Shown here piece after piece: positions 25,842 through 35,124 of a stretch of DNA of 46,261 bases. The DNA is taken from contig NZ_JAELTI010000036.1 in NCBI RefSeq assembly GCF_016428755.1, positions 1 through 46,261 on the forward strand, in the 5' to 3' direction. Made by a program: the position numbers and the translations under genes. Under the pieces are notes generated by a model. It searched no databases, was not told the DNA's origin, and worked only from the letters and a program-made list of their open reading frames with translations. Numbering within the stretch: position 1 is the stretch's first letter; every line of letters starts with the position of its first letter. The stretch is from Allobosea sp. ASV33. GTDB taxonomy: Bacteria > Pseudomonadota > Alphaproteobacteria > Rhizobiales > Beijerinckiaceae.

Positions 25842-26692
25842 GGTGCGGCCTCCGGCTGGCGTAGCGAGGCTCCGTTGCGCATCGCCGCGTCGCGGGCGGC
25901 CAGCGCCGTTCGTGTCGCGGCCAATGCCTGCCGCGCCCATTCGCGGACGCCGAGCTGGGCGGAGCGCTCCAGATGGGGAATCTCGACGCTGATCGGCAGG
26001 TCGGTAGGCAACTGGCTGAAGATGCCGGTGAGATCGATGCCGCCTGCGCCGGGCAGGAGACGTGCCTGACGGGCGGTGTGGATGAGGCCTTCGTCAGTCG
26101 TCGGGATCTCGCCCGGCGCGTCGCAGATCTGGGCGTAGCTCAGGCGCGATGCAGGGATCGCGGCGATATCGCCGAGGGTGGTTTGTGAGCGGGCGGCGTG
26201 AAGGGCGTCGACGAGCACGCGGCCGTTCGGTTGGGCTGCTGCGGTGACGATCCGCAGCGCGGAGCGGGCATCGGGCACCTTCGTCCACGGCATGAATTCG
26301 AGATCGCCGGTCAGACCGTAGGGGGCGGCGGCCTCGCAGAAGGTCGAGAAGGATGCGGTCAGCCGGGCCTCGTCGGGGTCGTCGCCGGCGACGAGGATCG
26401 CCCGGGCGCCCAGCTCTCCGCACAAATCCAGGAAGGGCCGGAAGGTCTCGACCGAAAAATCCGGGCCCAGCCGGACGATCTCGACATCGAAGACCGGCAC
26501 GCCCGCGGCGAGCGCCCTGCGGGTCTCCGCCCGCAAGGCGGCATCATCGATCAGCGGGCTGGCGTCGCCGCCCGGAGCCGCAGGCAAGGCGCGCAGGCCG
26601 ACGGCGTCGTAGCCGAGATCGGTGGCCAGGCGAATGACGTCGGGTGGGCTGAGCGGGACGCTGGTGAGATAGGCGAGCGAGATCGTCGGCAT
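25838..26692 (-). CDS. TIM-barrel protein of the sugar-phosphate isomerase/epimerase superfamily
   Basis: 284 aa, AP-endonuclease-2/xylose-isomerase-like barrel. Probable metal ligands are Glu132 (GDLEFMPW), Asp162 with His165 (VLVDALH), Asp191 or Gln188 (QICDAP) and Glu237 (ISVEIPH). This superfamily includes sugar and inositol epimerases and also 3-dehydroshikimate dehydratases (QuiC/AsbF), which form protocatechuate. Lying in an operon with a shikimate-dehydrogenase-like gene close to the pca genes makes the dehydratase reading attractive, but the sequence alone does not decide it. Confidence 0.82.
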   Translation of the reverse strand: MPTISLAYLTSVPLSPPDVIRLATDLGYDAVGLRALPAAPGGDASPLIDDAALRAETRRALAAGVPVFDVEIVRLGPDFSVETFRPFLDLCGELGARAILVAGDDPDEARLTASFSTFCEAAAPYGLTGDLEFMPWTKVPDARSALRIVTAAAQPNGRVLVDALHAARSQTTLGDIAAIPASRLSYAQICDAPGEIPTTDEGLIHTARQARLLPGAGGIDLTGIFSQLPTDLPISVEIPHLERSAQLGVREWARQALAATRTALAARDAAMRNGASLRQPEAAP

Positions 26693-26707
26693 GGCTTGTA
26701 CTCCGGA

Positions 26708-27322
26708 TCAGGCAAGCGGAGAGATCGCGGTTGGCAGGGCGATCGTCGAATACATCTCGCCAGTCAGCCATTGCGGGCCGCCCTTCGGCGGCCAGAGCCC
26801 CTTCGCCACGGAATCGGCGCGGATGGCGGCGCGCTCGTCGAGGCTGGCGAAAGGCCAGATATGGGTGAAGCGTGGCGGGCCGTCGAGCGCATACATCGCG
26901 ATCACGAGCGGCGAGAGTTCGACGCGAGCCGGCACGGCCGCTTCCCAGGCTGCGATGGTGGGAGGGACGCCGCCATGCTTCAGCCTATAGGTGCGGATCT
27001 CGTAGACGCTGCCATAGCGGCCGGGCCTGATCGGCGGCAGGAAGGGGAAGGGCGCATAGCTGTCGAAAGCGAGCGTCACGATGTCCTCGCCGCAGCCGAA
27101 GGGGTTGCTGCTGGCGAGGATGCGCTCGCGCTCCCGGCGCAGCTCGGCCTCGTCCGCGAAGCCGCGCAGGAGGATGATCTGGTTCAGCGTGCCGATCTCG
27201 CTCGCCCAGCAGCCATAGAGCTCGCCCTTTGCCTCGCCGGTCTTGAGGGCGGCATCGATGGCGGCGGTGACGGCGCCGGCCTTGCCGAGACGAACGGTCA
27301 AAGTTGCGATTTCATAGCGCAT
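26708..27322 (-). CDS. NIPSNAP-family protein
   Basis: 204 aa. It shows two dimeric alpha/beta-barrel-like halves: MRYEIATLTVRLGKAGAVTA at the N-terminus and SVYEIRTYRLKHGGVPPTIA from about residue 105, the second being the classic NIPSNAP opening. ATG 27322 is preceded by GGAGAG at good spacing, better than the upstream in-frame ATG. The biochemical role of bacterial NIPSNAP proteins is poorly defined; many sit in catabolic operons beside oxidoreductases. It probably assists or carries out a small-molecule step. It is cytoplasmic, with no signal peptide. Confidence 0.82.
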   Translation of the reverse strand: MRYEIATLTVRLGKAGAVTAAIDAALKTGEAKGELYGCWASEIGTLNQIILLRGFADEAELRRERERILASSNPFGCGEDIVTLAFDSYAPFPFLPPIRPGRYGSVYEIRTYRLKHGGVPPTIAAWEAAVPARVELSPLVIAMYALDGPPRFTHIWPFASLDERAAIRADSVAKGLWPPKGGPQWLTGEMYSTIALPTAISPLA

Positions 27323-27336
27323 GGCTCTCTCCGGCA

Positions 27337-29055
27337 TCAGGAACGGTTGTTGGCGAGCGGCACGCCGCTGGCATGGTGAGCGGCGACGTAGCCGAAGGTC
27401 ATGGCCGGCCCGAGGGTGATCCCGCCGGCCGGATAGCGCCCGGCCATCATGCTCGACATGTCATTGCCGACGGCATAGAGGCCCGGAATTGGCGCGCCCT
27501 TACCATCGAGCACGCGGGCCCAGGCATCCGTCTTCAGCCCTGCGAAGGTTCCGAGGCTGCCGGGGACGATCTTCACGGCATAGAACGGGCCGGACTCGAT
27601 CGGGCGGACGCAGGGGTTGGGCCGGTGCTCGGGGTCGCCCTGCACGCGATTATAGGGCGTGTCCCCGCGTCCGAAGGCGGGATCGCTGCCCTGCGCCGCC
27701 TCGCGATTGTACTGCGCGATCGTCTCCGACAGCCCAGCACCATCGATGCCACAAGCGGCGGCGAGCGCCTTGATCGTGTCTCCGCGGCGCAGATAGCCGT
27801 TCCGCAGCCAGGGGCGGATCGGGAAGGGGCGAGGCCTCGCGCGGCCGAGACCGTAGCGGCGCAGGAAGGCATGGTCGCAGACCAGCCAGCATTCGGCGGG
27901 CTCGCCGGTGGGCGTGACAGCGAACAGCGCCTGCATCACGTCATGATAGGAATCGGCCTCGTTGCAGAAGCGCCGGCCGTCGCGGCGGATCATGATCGTG
28001 CCGGGCTTGGCGCGTTCGATCAGATGCGGAAAGCGGCCGAGGGAGCCGTCCGGCTTCGGCACGAGCGAGACCGGCGCCCAGGCGCCGGCATTGGGCAGGC
28101 CGGGTTCGACATGCCCGCCGGCTGTCTCGCCAAGCTTTATACCGTCGCCCGTATTGGCCGCAGGCGCGGCGGACCAATGCTCCTCGCCCGTCGGCGCGTG
28201 CGCAAACAGTTCGGCCTTGCGCCTGGTATCGTGGGGGAAGCCGCCGGTCGCGAGCACCACGCCGCGCGCCGCCCGGATGCTCTGCCGCCGGCCACCGGAC
28301 TCGACCACGGCACCGACGACCTGATCGCTCTCCCGCAGCATCTCGATTGCCGCCGTGTTGGTCCGCAGGGTCACGCCGAGATCGTCGGCCGATTTCAACA
28401 GCCGCGCCGCAAGCGCATTGCCATTGACCAGATGCAGCCCGCGGCCATGGCTTGCGCGGTCGGCGAAATGCCGCGCCAGGCGCTGCAGCACGTGCAGGAA
28501 GGACGGCAGCTTGCGCGTGGCATTGAGGAAATGGCGCAGATCGGCGCCGGAGCCGATATTCATGCCGAAGGGCGCGATCTCGTCGAGCGGAGGGCGCAGA
28601 TCCTTGAGACGGGGGCCGAGTTCGCGCCCGTCGAAGGGCTTGGCGCAGAGCGAGCGCCCGCCCGTGCCGGCGCCCGGCGTCTTGCCGTGGAAATCCGGGA
28701 TGAGATTGCCGTCGACGAAATCGACCGCCGTCTCGCGCTGGAAGAAGGAGACCATGCGCGGGCCCTGTTCCAGCAAGGTCGAGACGAAGGTCTCGTCATA
28801 GTCGCCGCCGAGCTCTTGGCGCAGATAGGTCCGGATAGTCTCCTCGTCCTCGTCGATACCAGCGGCCCGCGCGAGCGGATTGCGCGGTATCCACATCCAG
28901 CCACCGGACCAGGCGGTGGTGCCGCCGAACAGGCTCTCCTTCTCGATCACGACGACCTCGAGGCCGAGCGCGGCAGCGGTGACGGCGGCCGCGAGCCCGC
29001 CGGCGCCCGAGCCGATCACCAGGAGATCGCAGGATTGCGGCAACGCTTCGCTCAT
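27337..29055 (-). CDS. FAD-dependent dehydrogenase, 3-ketosteroid-delta1-dehydrogenase-like
   Basis: A flavoprotein of 572 aa in the succinate-dehydrogenase/KstD superfamily. An FAD-binding GSGAGG (15-20) and an acidic end of strand 2 (VVVIEKE) are followed by GGTTAWSGG. Near the C-terminus Tyr541-PAG-Gly545 matches the Tyr-x-x-x-Gly catalytic pair of ketosteroid dehydrogenases, and SYHD in the middle is a likely second active-site Tyr. It should introduce a double bond next to a ketone by trans-diaxial dehydrogenation. Its start overlaps the preceding stop (TGATG). A steroid substrate is unlikely here; a cyclohexanone-type acid fits the context. Confidence 0.87.
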   Translation of the reverse strand: MSEALPQSCDLLVIGSGAGGLAAAVTAAALGLEVVVIEKESLFGGTTAWSGGWMWIPRNPLARAAGIDEDEETIRTYLRQELGGDYDETFVSTLLEQGPRMVSFFQRETAVDFVDGNLIPDFHGKTPGAGTGGRSLCAKPFDGRELGPRLKDLRPPLDEIAPFGMNIGSGADLRHFLNATRKLPSFLHVLQRLARHFADRASHGRGLHLVNGNALAARLLKSADDLGVTLRTNTAAIEMLRESDQVVGAVVESGGRRQSIRAARGVVLATGGFPHDTRRKAELFAHAPTGEEHWSAAPAANTGDGIKLGETAGGHVEPGLPNAGAWAPVSLVPKPDGSLGRFPHLIERAKPGTIMIRRDGRRFCNEADSYHDVMQALFAVTPTGEPAECWLVCDHAFLRRYGLGRARPRPFPIRPWLRNGYLRRGDTIKALAAACGIDGAGLSETIAQYNREAAQGSDPAFGRGDTPYNRVQGDPEHRPNPCVRPIESGPFYAVKIVPGSLGTFAGLKTDAWARVLDGKGAPIPGLYAVGNDMSSMMAGRYPAGGITLGPAMTFGYVAAHHASGVPLANNRS

Positions 29056-30806
29056 CAGGCGGCCTGCTCCGGGGCTGGCGAGGCCTGCCGATCCGTGCCA
29101 TGGCCCAGCGCATGTCGGATCGCGCGGTAAGCGAAGGCGATCGCCGGGCCGATGGTGATGCCCGGACCCGGATAGGTGCCGCCCATGATCGAATTCGCCT
29201 CGTTGCCGCAGGCATAGAGTCGGCCGATTGGCCGGTCGCCTTCGCCCAGCACCTGCGCGTCCTCGTCGATGACGAGCCCGGTCGCGGCACCGATATCGCC
29301 CGGCATCAGCTTGACTGCGTAGAAAGGGGCGGTCGCGATCGGCCCGAGCGTGGCATTGGGGAAGCCGCGCGAGGCATCGCCATTGATGCGATGGTAATCG
29401 GTCGTGCCGCGGCCGAACTCCGGGTCGATGCCGGTGCGGGCGTATTCGTTCATATGGGCGACGGTCCCCGCCAGTGCGCTCGGGTCGACGCCGATCTTGC
29501 TGGCGAGGTCTGCGATAGTGGCGCCTTCGATCAGGTAGCCATCGGCGAGGAAGGGCTGCAGGTTCTTCGTGCCCATGCGGACCATGCCGAGGCCGTAGCG
29601 CCGCAGGCCTTCCGCGTCGGTGACGATCCAGCAGGGGATCGTCGGGCGGCTGCGATTGGCTTCGAACATCGCCCGGCTGAACAGATGGTAGGAGGTCGAT
29701 TCGTTGACGAAGCGCCGGCCGGTCTGGTCGACGCAGACGGTGCCGGGCTTGCTGCGGTCGAGCACGAAATGCGGGAAGACGGCGGTCGTGCCGTCCGGCC
29801 GCTTGCGGGTCGAGACCGGGGCCCAGAAGGCGTTGTCGAGATTGCCTTCGCCGAAGCGCGCGCCGAGCTTCAGCGCGAGATCCTGCATCGCGCCGGTATG
29901 GCCCGGCGCGGCCGGGCTGAGCGATGGCGTCGGCGCATTGAGCATGTCGCCGCGCCGCTGTGGATGGCGGTTGTAGCCGCCGGCCGCGAGGACGACGCCC
30001 TGCCGCGCCGTGATCGACCGGCGGGTGCCATCCTGCGTGACGATGACGCCGGTGACCCCGGCCGGTCCGGTGAGGAGCTCCGTCACGGAGGCGTTCGTCA
30101 GCACCGTGCCGTCATGCTTCTTCAGGGTGAGGAGGAGGCTGCCGATCAGAGCGTTGCCCATGACGAGCCTGGTGCCGCGCCGCCCGCTCAGGCGGTCCAG
30201 CCCGTAGCGGCCGAGGATGCTCGCGGCATGCCGGAAGGATTTCCAGGATTTGCGCAGGTTGAGCAGGTGGCCGATATCGGTGCGGTCGATCATCATGCCG
30301 CCGAACAACGTGAATTCGGGGATCGGCGGGCGGATGCGGTTCATGTCCGCACCGAGCCGGCGGCCATCGAAGGGCACCGGTTCCAGCGCGCGGCCGCGTA
30401 GCGTTGCGCCCTCGATATCCGATTCATAGTCCGGATGGGTCGCATAGGGCCGGAAATGCACTTCCGTGCGGCTCTCCAGCGTCGCGATGGCCTCCGGGCC
30501 GGCCCGCAGGAAGGCGTCGCGCAGCCGTGCGGAGGAGCGGTTGCCGACGACGCCGTCGAGGAAGCGGGAGACCTTCTCCAGGCTGTCGCCGGTCGCGACC
30601 TTCTCCGCGTGCATCGAGTTGGGGATCCAGGTCGTGGCGGCCGAAAGGGCGCTCGTGCCGCCGACATGCTTGGTCCGCTCAATCACGAGCACGGAGCGGC
30701 CCTCGATCGCGGCGAAGACGGCGGCCGACAGCCCGGCAGCGCCCGAGCCCGCCACGATGAGATCGTATTCCGCCCGCTCCGGCAGGCTCTTCAGCGTCGT
30801 GAACAT
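29055..30806 (-). CDS. FAD-dependent dehydrogenase, 3-ketosteroid-delta1-dehydrogenase-like
   Basis: 583 aa, a paralogue of the downstream flavoprotein but well diverged. FAD motif GSGAAG is at 20-25, GGTSALSAATTWIPN at about 48-62, a central TSYHLF with the conserved Tyr, and Tyr545-PGP-Gly549 in the C-terminal substrate-binding motif followed by GITIGPAIAFAY. It probably performs a different dehydrogenation in the same pathway, for example first versus second ring desaturation. It lies 7 bp after the shikimate-dehydrogenase-like gene and one base overlaps the next gene. Confidence 0.87.
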   Translation of the reverse strand: MFTTLKSLPERAEYDLIVAGSGAAGLSAAVFAAIEGRSVLVIERTKHVGGTSALSAATTWIPNSMHAEKVATGDSLEKVSRFLDGVVGNRSSARLRDAFLRAGPEAIATLESRTEVHFRPYATHPDYESDIEGATLRGRALEPVPFDGRRLGADMNRIRPPIPEFTLFGGMMIDRTDIGHLLNLRKSWKSFRHAASILGRYGLDRLSGRRGTRLVMGNALIGSLLLTLKKHDGTVLTNASVTELLTGPAGVTGVIVTQDGTRRSITARQGVVLAAGGYNRHPQRRGDMLNAPTPSLSPAAPGHTGAMQDLALKLGARFGEGNLDNAFWAPVSTRKRPDGTTAVFPHFVLDRSKPGTVCVDQTGRRFVNESTSYHLFSRAMFEANRSRPTIPCWIVTDAEGLRRYGLGMVRMGTKNLQPFLADGYLIEGATIADLASKIGVDPSALAGTVAHMNEYARTGIDPEFGRGTTDYHRINGDASRGFPNATLGPIATAPFYAVKLMPGDIGAATGLVIDEDAQVLGEGDRPIGRLYACGNEANSIMGGTYPGPGITIGPAIAFAYRAIRHALGHGTDRQASPAPEQAA

Positions 30807-30813
30807 GGCAACC

Positions 30814-31620
30814 TCAGCCGATGCGCTCGCCGGCGAGCAGGAACTCGACCATCGCGGTCTGCAGGGCCTGATACATCTGCGTGCCCGTCGAGGTCCGGCA
30901 CCCCTTGGAGCGCGCCGCCTCGATCAGCGGCGAGATCGCCGGGACGGTGATGACGCAGCCGACGAAGGTATCCGGCGATAGCTTGTCGACCTCGACCGGC
31001 AGCGCATCGCCCGGCTTCATGCCGGCGGGCGTCGCATTTGCGACGAGGCCGAAGCCGGTCGGATCGGGCGAGCCGGCGACGACCTTCGCCTTGCCCTTGC
31101 GGTTCAGCCGCTCGATCAGGTCGTCGCGCCGGCGCGTATCCGCGTCGTGGATCGCGAGTTCACTGACGCCGGCGTCGACGAGGGCGAGCGCGATGGCGGA
31201 GCCGGCGCCGCCCGCGCCGATCAGCAATGCGCGCTTGCCTTCCGGCTCGCCGCCATTGGCCTTGACCGCCCCGACGAAGCCGAGCCCGTCGACCATCTCG
31301 CCATGCCAAGCGCCGTCCTTGCGGCGGCGCATGATGTTGACCGCGCCGAGGAAATCCCCGCGCTCGGTCGCGCTGGCGCAGTGGCGGTGGCAGGCGAATT
31401 TGTGTGGGACGGTGACGATGATGCCGTCGAGGTTCGGCAGATGATCGGCAGCCTTGAGGAAGGTGTCGAGATGCTCGGGCGCGACGCGGACGGGGGCGAC
31501 GACTCCGTCATGGCCACGCTCGGCGAAGGCGGCGGTCATGCCGCCCGGCGATTTCACCTGCGCGATCGGCTCGCCGACGATGACGTTGAGGCGGGTTGCC
31601 CCGGTGATCTGGAAATCCAC
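30814..31620 (-). CDS. Shikimate/quinate dehydrogenase-like protein (AroE family)
   Basis: 268 aa. The N-terminal substrate domain carries GEPIAQVKSP (the family Ser-x-Ser region is changed to KSP) and the catalytic Lys74 in TVPHK. Asp111 (MVDGLG) is the catalytic partner, and a Rossmann GAGGAGSAIA follows near 136-145. It should oxidise shikimate, quinate or a related cyclic alcohol with NAD(P)+. Its place in a catabolic operon next to flavoproteins and an importer points to degradation, not aromatic amino-acid synthesis. The substrate loop deviates from housekeeping AroE. Confidence 0.87.
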   Translation of the reverse strand: MDFQITGATRLNVIVGEPIAQVKSPGGMTAAFAERGHDGVVAPVRVAPEHLDTFLKAADHLPNLDGIIVTVPHKFACHRHCASATERGDFLGAVNIMRRRKDGAWHGEMVDGLGFVGAVKANGGEPEGKRALLIGAGGAGSAIALALVDAGVSELAIHDADTRRRDDLIERLNRKGKAKVVAGSPDPTGFGLVANATPAGMKPGDALPVEVDKLSPDTFVGCVITVPAISPLIEAARSKGCRTSTGTQMYQALQTAMVEFLLAGERIG

Positions 31621-31644
31621 GGTCTTTCTCCTCTCGCGGCCGGG

Positions 31645-34167
31645 TCAGGCCGCGCATTGTCCCTGGGTTTCAACGACGCCGAGCAGGCGCGCCTGCATCG
31701 CCTCGTCATGTTCGAGCTCCGCGGCATCGCCGGCGAAGGCGACCTGCCCGTTGACCAGCACGTAGGCGCGGTCGACGATCGGCAGCACCAGCTCGGCATG
31801 GTGCTCGACGATCACCATCGCGACGCGGCCGCGCAGCTTGACCAGAGCCTCCATGACCTCGTTGACGACGGCCGGCGCCAACCCCTCGAAGGGCTCGTCG
31901 AGCAGGATGAGCTTGCTCGGCACCATCAGGGCACGGGCGATCGCGACCATCTGGCGCTCGCCGCCCGACAGGTTCTCGGCCTTGGCCGCCTGCCGCGTGC
32001 GCAGGCGCGGGAACAGGGCGAACACTTCTTCCAGGTCGATGCCGCCAGGACGCTGCGCGAGCAGCAGGTTCTCGGTCACGGTCAGGTTCGGAAAAAGGCG
32101 CCGGCCTTCCGGCACCAGCGAAATGCCGAGCCGGTTGATCTCGAAGGGGCGAAGCTTGCGCAGATCCGTCCCGGCGAAGCGGAGGCTGCCGCGGTCGAGC
32201 GGCAAGCTGCCGGTCAGCGCCCGCAGCAATGTCGTCTTGCCGACGCCGTTGCGGCCGAGCAGCGCCACCGCCTCGCCCTCCCGGATCGTCATGTCGATGC
32301 CGGAGAGAACCGTGCTGCCGCTATAGCCGGCGGCGATGTCCGCGGTTTCCAGCAGGACGGGGCTTTCCTCCGTCCTGCCGCGTTTCACGGCAGGCGCCGT
32401 CGCGCGCTCGCCATCCTTGGCGGCACCGAGATAGGCGGCGATCACCTCCGGGTTACGCGCGACGTCGGCCGGCTTGCCGTCCGCGATCATGCGGCCCTGA
32501 TGCAACACGGAGATGCGGTCGGAGATCGCCAGGACGCGGTCGATGTCGTGCTCGATCAGCAGCACGGCATGGCGCTGGGCGAGCCGGCGGATCAGATCCG
32601 CGACGACGATCCGGTCGGCCTCGGCGAGGCCGGCGAGCGGTTCGTCCAGCAAGAGCAATTTGGATTCGATCGCCAGCGTCACGGCGATCTCGAGGAGGCG
32701 TTTGGCGCCATGCGGCAGGTCCTGGCTGATCTCTGCCGCCTGCTCGACGAGACCGACCGCATCGAGCAGCGACCAGCTGCGCGCATTGATCGCATCGATG
32801 TCGTGGGCGTCACGCAGCAGGCCACGGGCGCCGAGACGCTGCGCCTGCACGGCGATGCGGACGTTCTCGAACACGGTCAGATTCGGGAAGATCGACAGGA
32901 TCTGGAAGGAGCGGGCGATGCCGAGCCGGGCGCGGGCATGCATCGGCAGCCTGGTAATGTCGCGTCCCTCGAAGAAGACCTGGCCTGCGCTGGGCGGCAG
33001 CACGCCGGTGAGCATGTTGTAGAAGGTCGTCTTGCCGGCGCCGTTGGGGCCGATGATCGAGTGGAGGACGAAGGGCCTGACCTCAAGATCGATCTCCTTG
33101 GCCGTGACCAGGCTGCCGAACCGCTTGGAAAGCTTGCGCGTCTCCAGGATCGGCTTGTCCGGGTCCATCGCCTGCGCCGCGCTGACATAGGGCTCGATCA
33201 CGGCCGGGCGCGGGGGAATCGTGTTGCGCGTCAGGGTCCAGCGCTGGCGCTTGCCGAAGCGCTGTACGAGGCCGGTGATGCCTTCCGGCGAGAGCAGCGC
33301 GAACAGGATCAGGATCGGCGCGAAGATCAGCCACCAGTTCTCTGTGACGGCCGAAAGCCGGTTCTCCAGAATGATGAAGCTGATCGCGCCCCAGAGCGGG
33401 CCGAGAAAGTGATGGACGCCGCCGAGCACCGTCATCAGCAGGGCGTCGCCGGCATGCTGCCAGCTCAGGTTGTTGGCATAGACGCCCTGCAGCAGGAAGG
33501 TCAGCAGCGAACCGGCGAAGCCGACGAAGCCGGCCATCAGCACGAAGGAGCCGAGCCTGAGCAAATAGACGTTGAAGCCGAGGCTGCGCGCCCGCTGCTC
33601 GTTGTCGCGCACCGCCTGCAAGGCCCTGCCGAACGGCGAATGCACGATGCGCCAGAGCAGCCAGACACCGGCGACGACACAGGCGATGACGAAGCCGTGG
33701 AAGGCGAGGTCGTTCTGAAAGGTCGGGCGAGCCACGCCTTGCAGGCCGTTCTCGCCGCCGGTCACCGCCGTCCATTTGAAGGCGACTTCGAAGGCGATCT
33801 GCGAGCAGGCCAAGGTGAGAAGCGAGAAATAAAGTCCCTTGCGGCGCAGGATCAGCGCGCCGAGCACGAGGCCGAGCGCGAGCGAGAACAGCACCGAGAG
33901 CAGGATGCCGCCGAGATCGTTCGACATCCGCCCGAGCACGAAGAAGGCGGCGGCATAGCTGGCGCAGCCGAAGAAGACGGAAGCGCCGAAGGGCACGAGC
34001 CCGGTATAGCCGACGAGCAGATTCACCCCCATGCCGTAGAGCGTGTAGATCGCGATCTGCGTGATCAGGCCTACGGGTGCGCCGAGCATCAGCCATAGCG
34101 CGGTGAGGGCGCAGAGGACGATGCCGACCCAGAGGGCGGGGTGCGTGAGCAGGGTGCGGGGATTCAT
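31645..34167 (-). CDS. Fused LivM-LivG-LivF branched-chain-type ABC transporter protein
   Basis: 840 aa in one open frame with three modules. Residues 1-310 are a LivM-type permease (LVGYTGLVPFGASVFFG, several spans). Residues 335-585 are a LivG-type ATPase with Walker A GPNGAGKTT 373-381 and Walker B LLLLDEP 504-510; its signature reads LPHGAKR (484-490) instead of the usual LPYGQQR. Residues 600-840 are a LivF-type ATPase with Walker A GRNGVGKTT 638-646, LSGGERQ 733-739 and LILLDEP 753-759. ATG 34167 overlaps the livH stop (ATGA). Permease-ATPase fusions are known in this family; joining both ATPases is less common. Only LivH and the binding protein are separate genes. Confidence 0.9.
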   Translation of the reverse strand: MNPRTLLTHPALWVGIVLCALTALWLMLGAPVGLITQIAIYTLYGMGVNLLVGYTGLVPFGASVFFGCASYAAAFFVLGRMSNDLGGILLSVLFSLALGLVLGALILRRKGLYFSLLTLACSQIAFEVAFKWTAVTGGENGLQGVARPTFQNDLAFHGFVIACVVAGVWLLWRIVHSPFGRALQAVRDNEQRARSLGFNVYLLRLGSFVLMAGFVGFAGSLLTFLLQGVYANNLSWQHAGDALLMTVLGGVHHFLGPLWGAISFIILENRLSAVTENWWLIFAPILILFALLSPEGITGLVQRFGKRQRWTLTRNTIPPRPAVIEPYVSAAQAMDPDKPILETRKLSKRFGSLVTAKEIDLEVRPFVLHSIIGPNGAGKTTFYNMLTGVLPPSAGQVFFEGRDITRLPMHARARLGIARSFQILSIFPNLTVFENVRIAVQAQRLGARGLLRDAHDIDAINARSWSLLDAVGLVEQAAEISQDLPHGAKRLLEIAVTLAIESKLLLLDEPLAGLAEADRIVVADLIRRLAQRHAVLLIEHDIDRVLAISDRISVLHQGRMIADGKPADVARNPEVIAAYLGAAKDGERATAPAVKRGRTEESPVLLETADIAAGYSGSTVLSGIDMTIREGEAVALLGRNGVGKTTLLRALTGSLPLDRGSLRFAGTDLRKLRPFEINRLGISLVPEGRRLFPNLTVTENLLLAQRPGGIDLEEVFALFPRLRTRQAAKAENLSGGERQMVAIARALMVPSKLILLDEPFEGLAPAVVNEVMEALVKLRGRVAMVIVEHHAELVLPIVDRAYVLVNGQVAFAGDAAELEHDEAMQARLLGVVETQGQCAA

Positions 34168-35033
34168 TCGAAGCGCTCCCATTTTTCGCCGAAGAGGCCG
34201 CGAGGACGCACGAGCAGGATGGCCGCCATCAGCACGTACATGGCCGCGCCCGACCATTCCGGCTGGAACTGGATGGTCATGGCGATGGTGATGCCGACGA
34301 GCAGCCCGGCGATGATGGCGCCGGCATAGGAGCCGAGCCCGCCGATGGTGACGATGACGAAGGCCGGCATGATCGCGCTGGCTGCCATCGAGGGCGTCAC
34401 CGTCCACAGCGGCGCGGCCAAGAGCCCGGCGAGACCGGCGAGCAGGCAGCCGATGCCGAAGACGAAACTGAACACGACGGGCAGGTTGATGCCGAGCAAG
34501 CCGACCATCTCGGCATCGCGGGAGCCCGCGCGGATGATGCGGCCGAAGGGCGTGTAGGTGAGGAAGGCCCAGAAGGCCACCAGCGCCGCAATCGTTACTA
34601 GAAGCACGAACAGCCGGTACTTGGTCAGCAGGATCGGGCCGTATTCGACGAATCCGGCGAGGAAGCGCGGCGCGCTGAAGGGCAGGGGCGCTCCGCCGAA
34701 GATCATGCGCAGGATCGCCTCGATGAGAAGAGCCAGCGCGAAGGTCAGGATCAAGCCGAGGAGCGGTTCCTTGCCGTAGAGATGGCGGATCAGGACGACC
34801 TCGACCACCATGCCGATGCCGCTGGTCAGCAGCGGCGCGAGCAGCGCAGCCCACCAGCCGAATTCGCGAGCGAGAACCAGGGCGAGATAGGCGCCCAGCG
34901 CGAAGAAAGCGCCATGAGCGAAGTTCACGATACCGAGCAGGCCGAAGATGATCGACAGCCCGACCGCGATCAGAACGTAGAGAAAGCCGAGGATCAGACC
35001 GTTGACGGTCTGGGACAGGATCATGTCCAACAT
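34164..35033 (-). CDS. Branched-chain-type ABC transporter permease (LivH)
   Basis: An inner-membrane permease of 289 aa, the partner of the LivM module in the fused protein. It opens with the typical VNGLILGFLYVLIAVGLSII and carries GIVNFAHGAFFALGAYLA near 35-52 and the GGLGSYAGAIIAGLLVG segment near 233-249. About eight hydrophobic spans. An AGGAG ribosome site lies upstream of ATG 35033. A GC-rich hairpin separates it from the binding-protein gene. Confidence 0.92.
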   Translation of the reverse strand: MLDMILSQTVNGLILGFLYVLIAVGLSIIFGLLGIVNFAHGAFFALGAYLALVLAREFGWWAALLAPLLTSGIGMVVEVVLIRHLYGKEPLLGLILTFALALLIEAILRMIFGGAPLPFSAPRFLAGFVEYGPILLTKYRLFVLLVTIAALVAFWAFLTYTPFGRIIRAGSRDAEMVGLLGINLPVVFSFVFGIGCLLAGLAGLLAAPLWTVTPSMAASAIMPAFVIVTIGGLGSYAGAIIAGLLVGITIAMTIQFQPEWSGAAMYVLMAAILLVRPRGLFGEKWERFE

Positions 35034-35079
35034 GAAAGGCCGCTCCTGCAGAGGACGCGAGGGACGCGCGGGACGGGCT

Positions 35080-35101
35080 GGCCGCGCGGTGAGGCGCGGC
35101 C
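35080..35101 (-). promoter_or_regulatory. Intercistronic hairpin between the binding-protein and permease genes
   Basis: GGCCGCGC-GGTGAG-GCGCGGCC is an 8-bp, all-GC stem in a 91-bp gap. Such hairpins often protect the upstream message or partly stop transcription, so that the binding protein is made in excess over the membrane parts. The role is inferred. Confidence 0.5.
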
Positions 35102-35124
35102 GTATCGACGTCGAGGAGGCCGCT

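Noticed and set aside
27304..30401. Long plus-strand frames (608 and 433 codons)
   Set aside because: They are antisense to the two flavoprotein genes, with biased composition and no motifs.
27337..30806. Annotating the flavoproteins as true 3-ketosteroid dehydrogenases
   Set aside because: No other steroid-degradation genes are near. The motif only shows the dehydrogenation chemistry, not the substrate.
31147..34098. A 983-codon open frame on the plus strand
   Set aside because: It is antisense to the LivM-LivG-LivF and AroE-like genes and its translation is Asp/Glu/Arg/Gln-rich without domains, typical of shadows in high-GC DNA.
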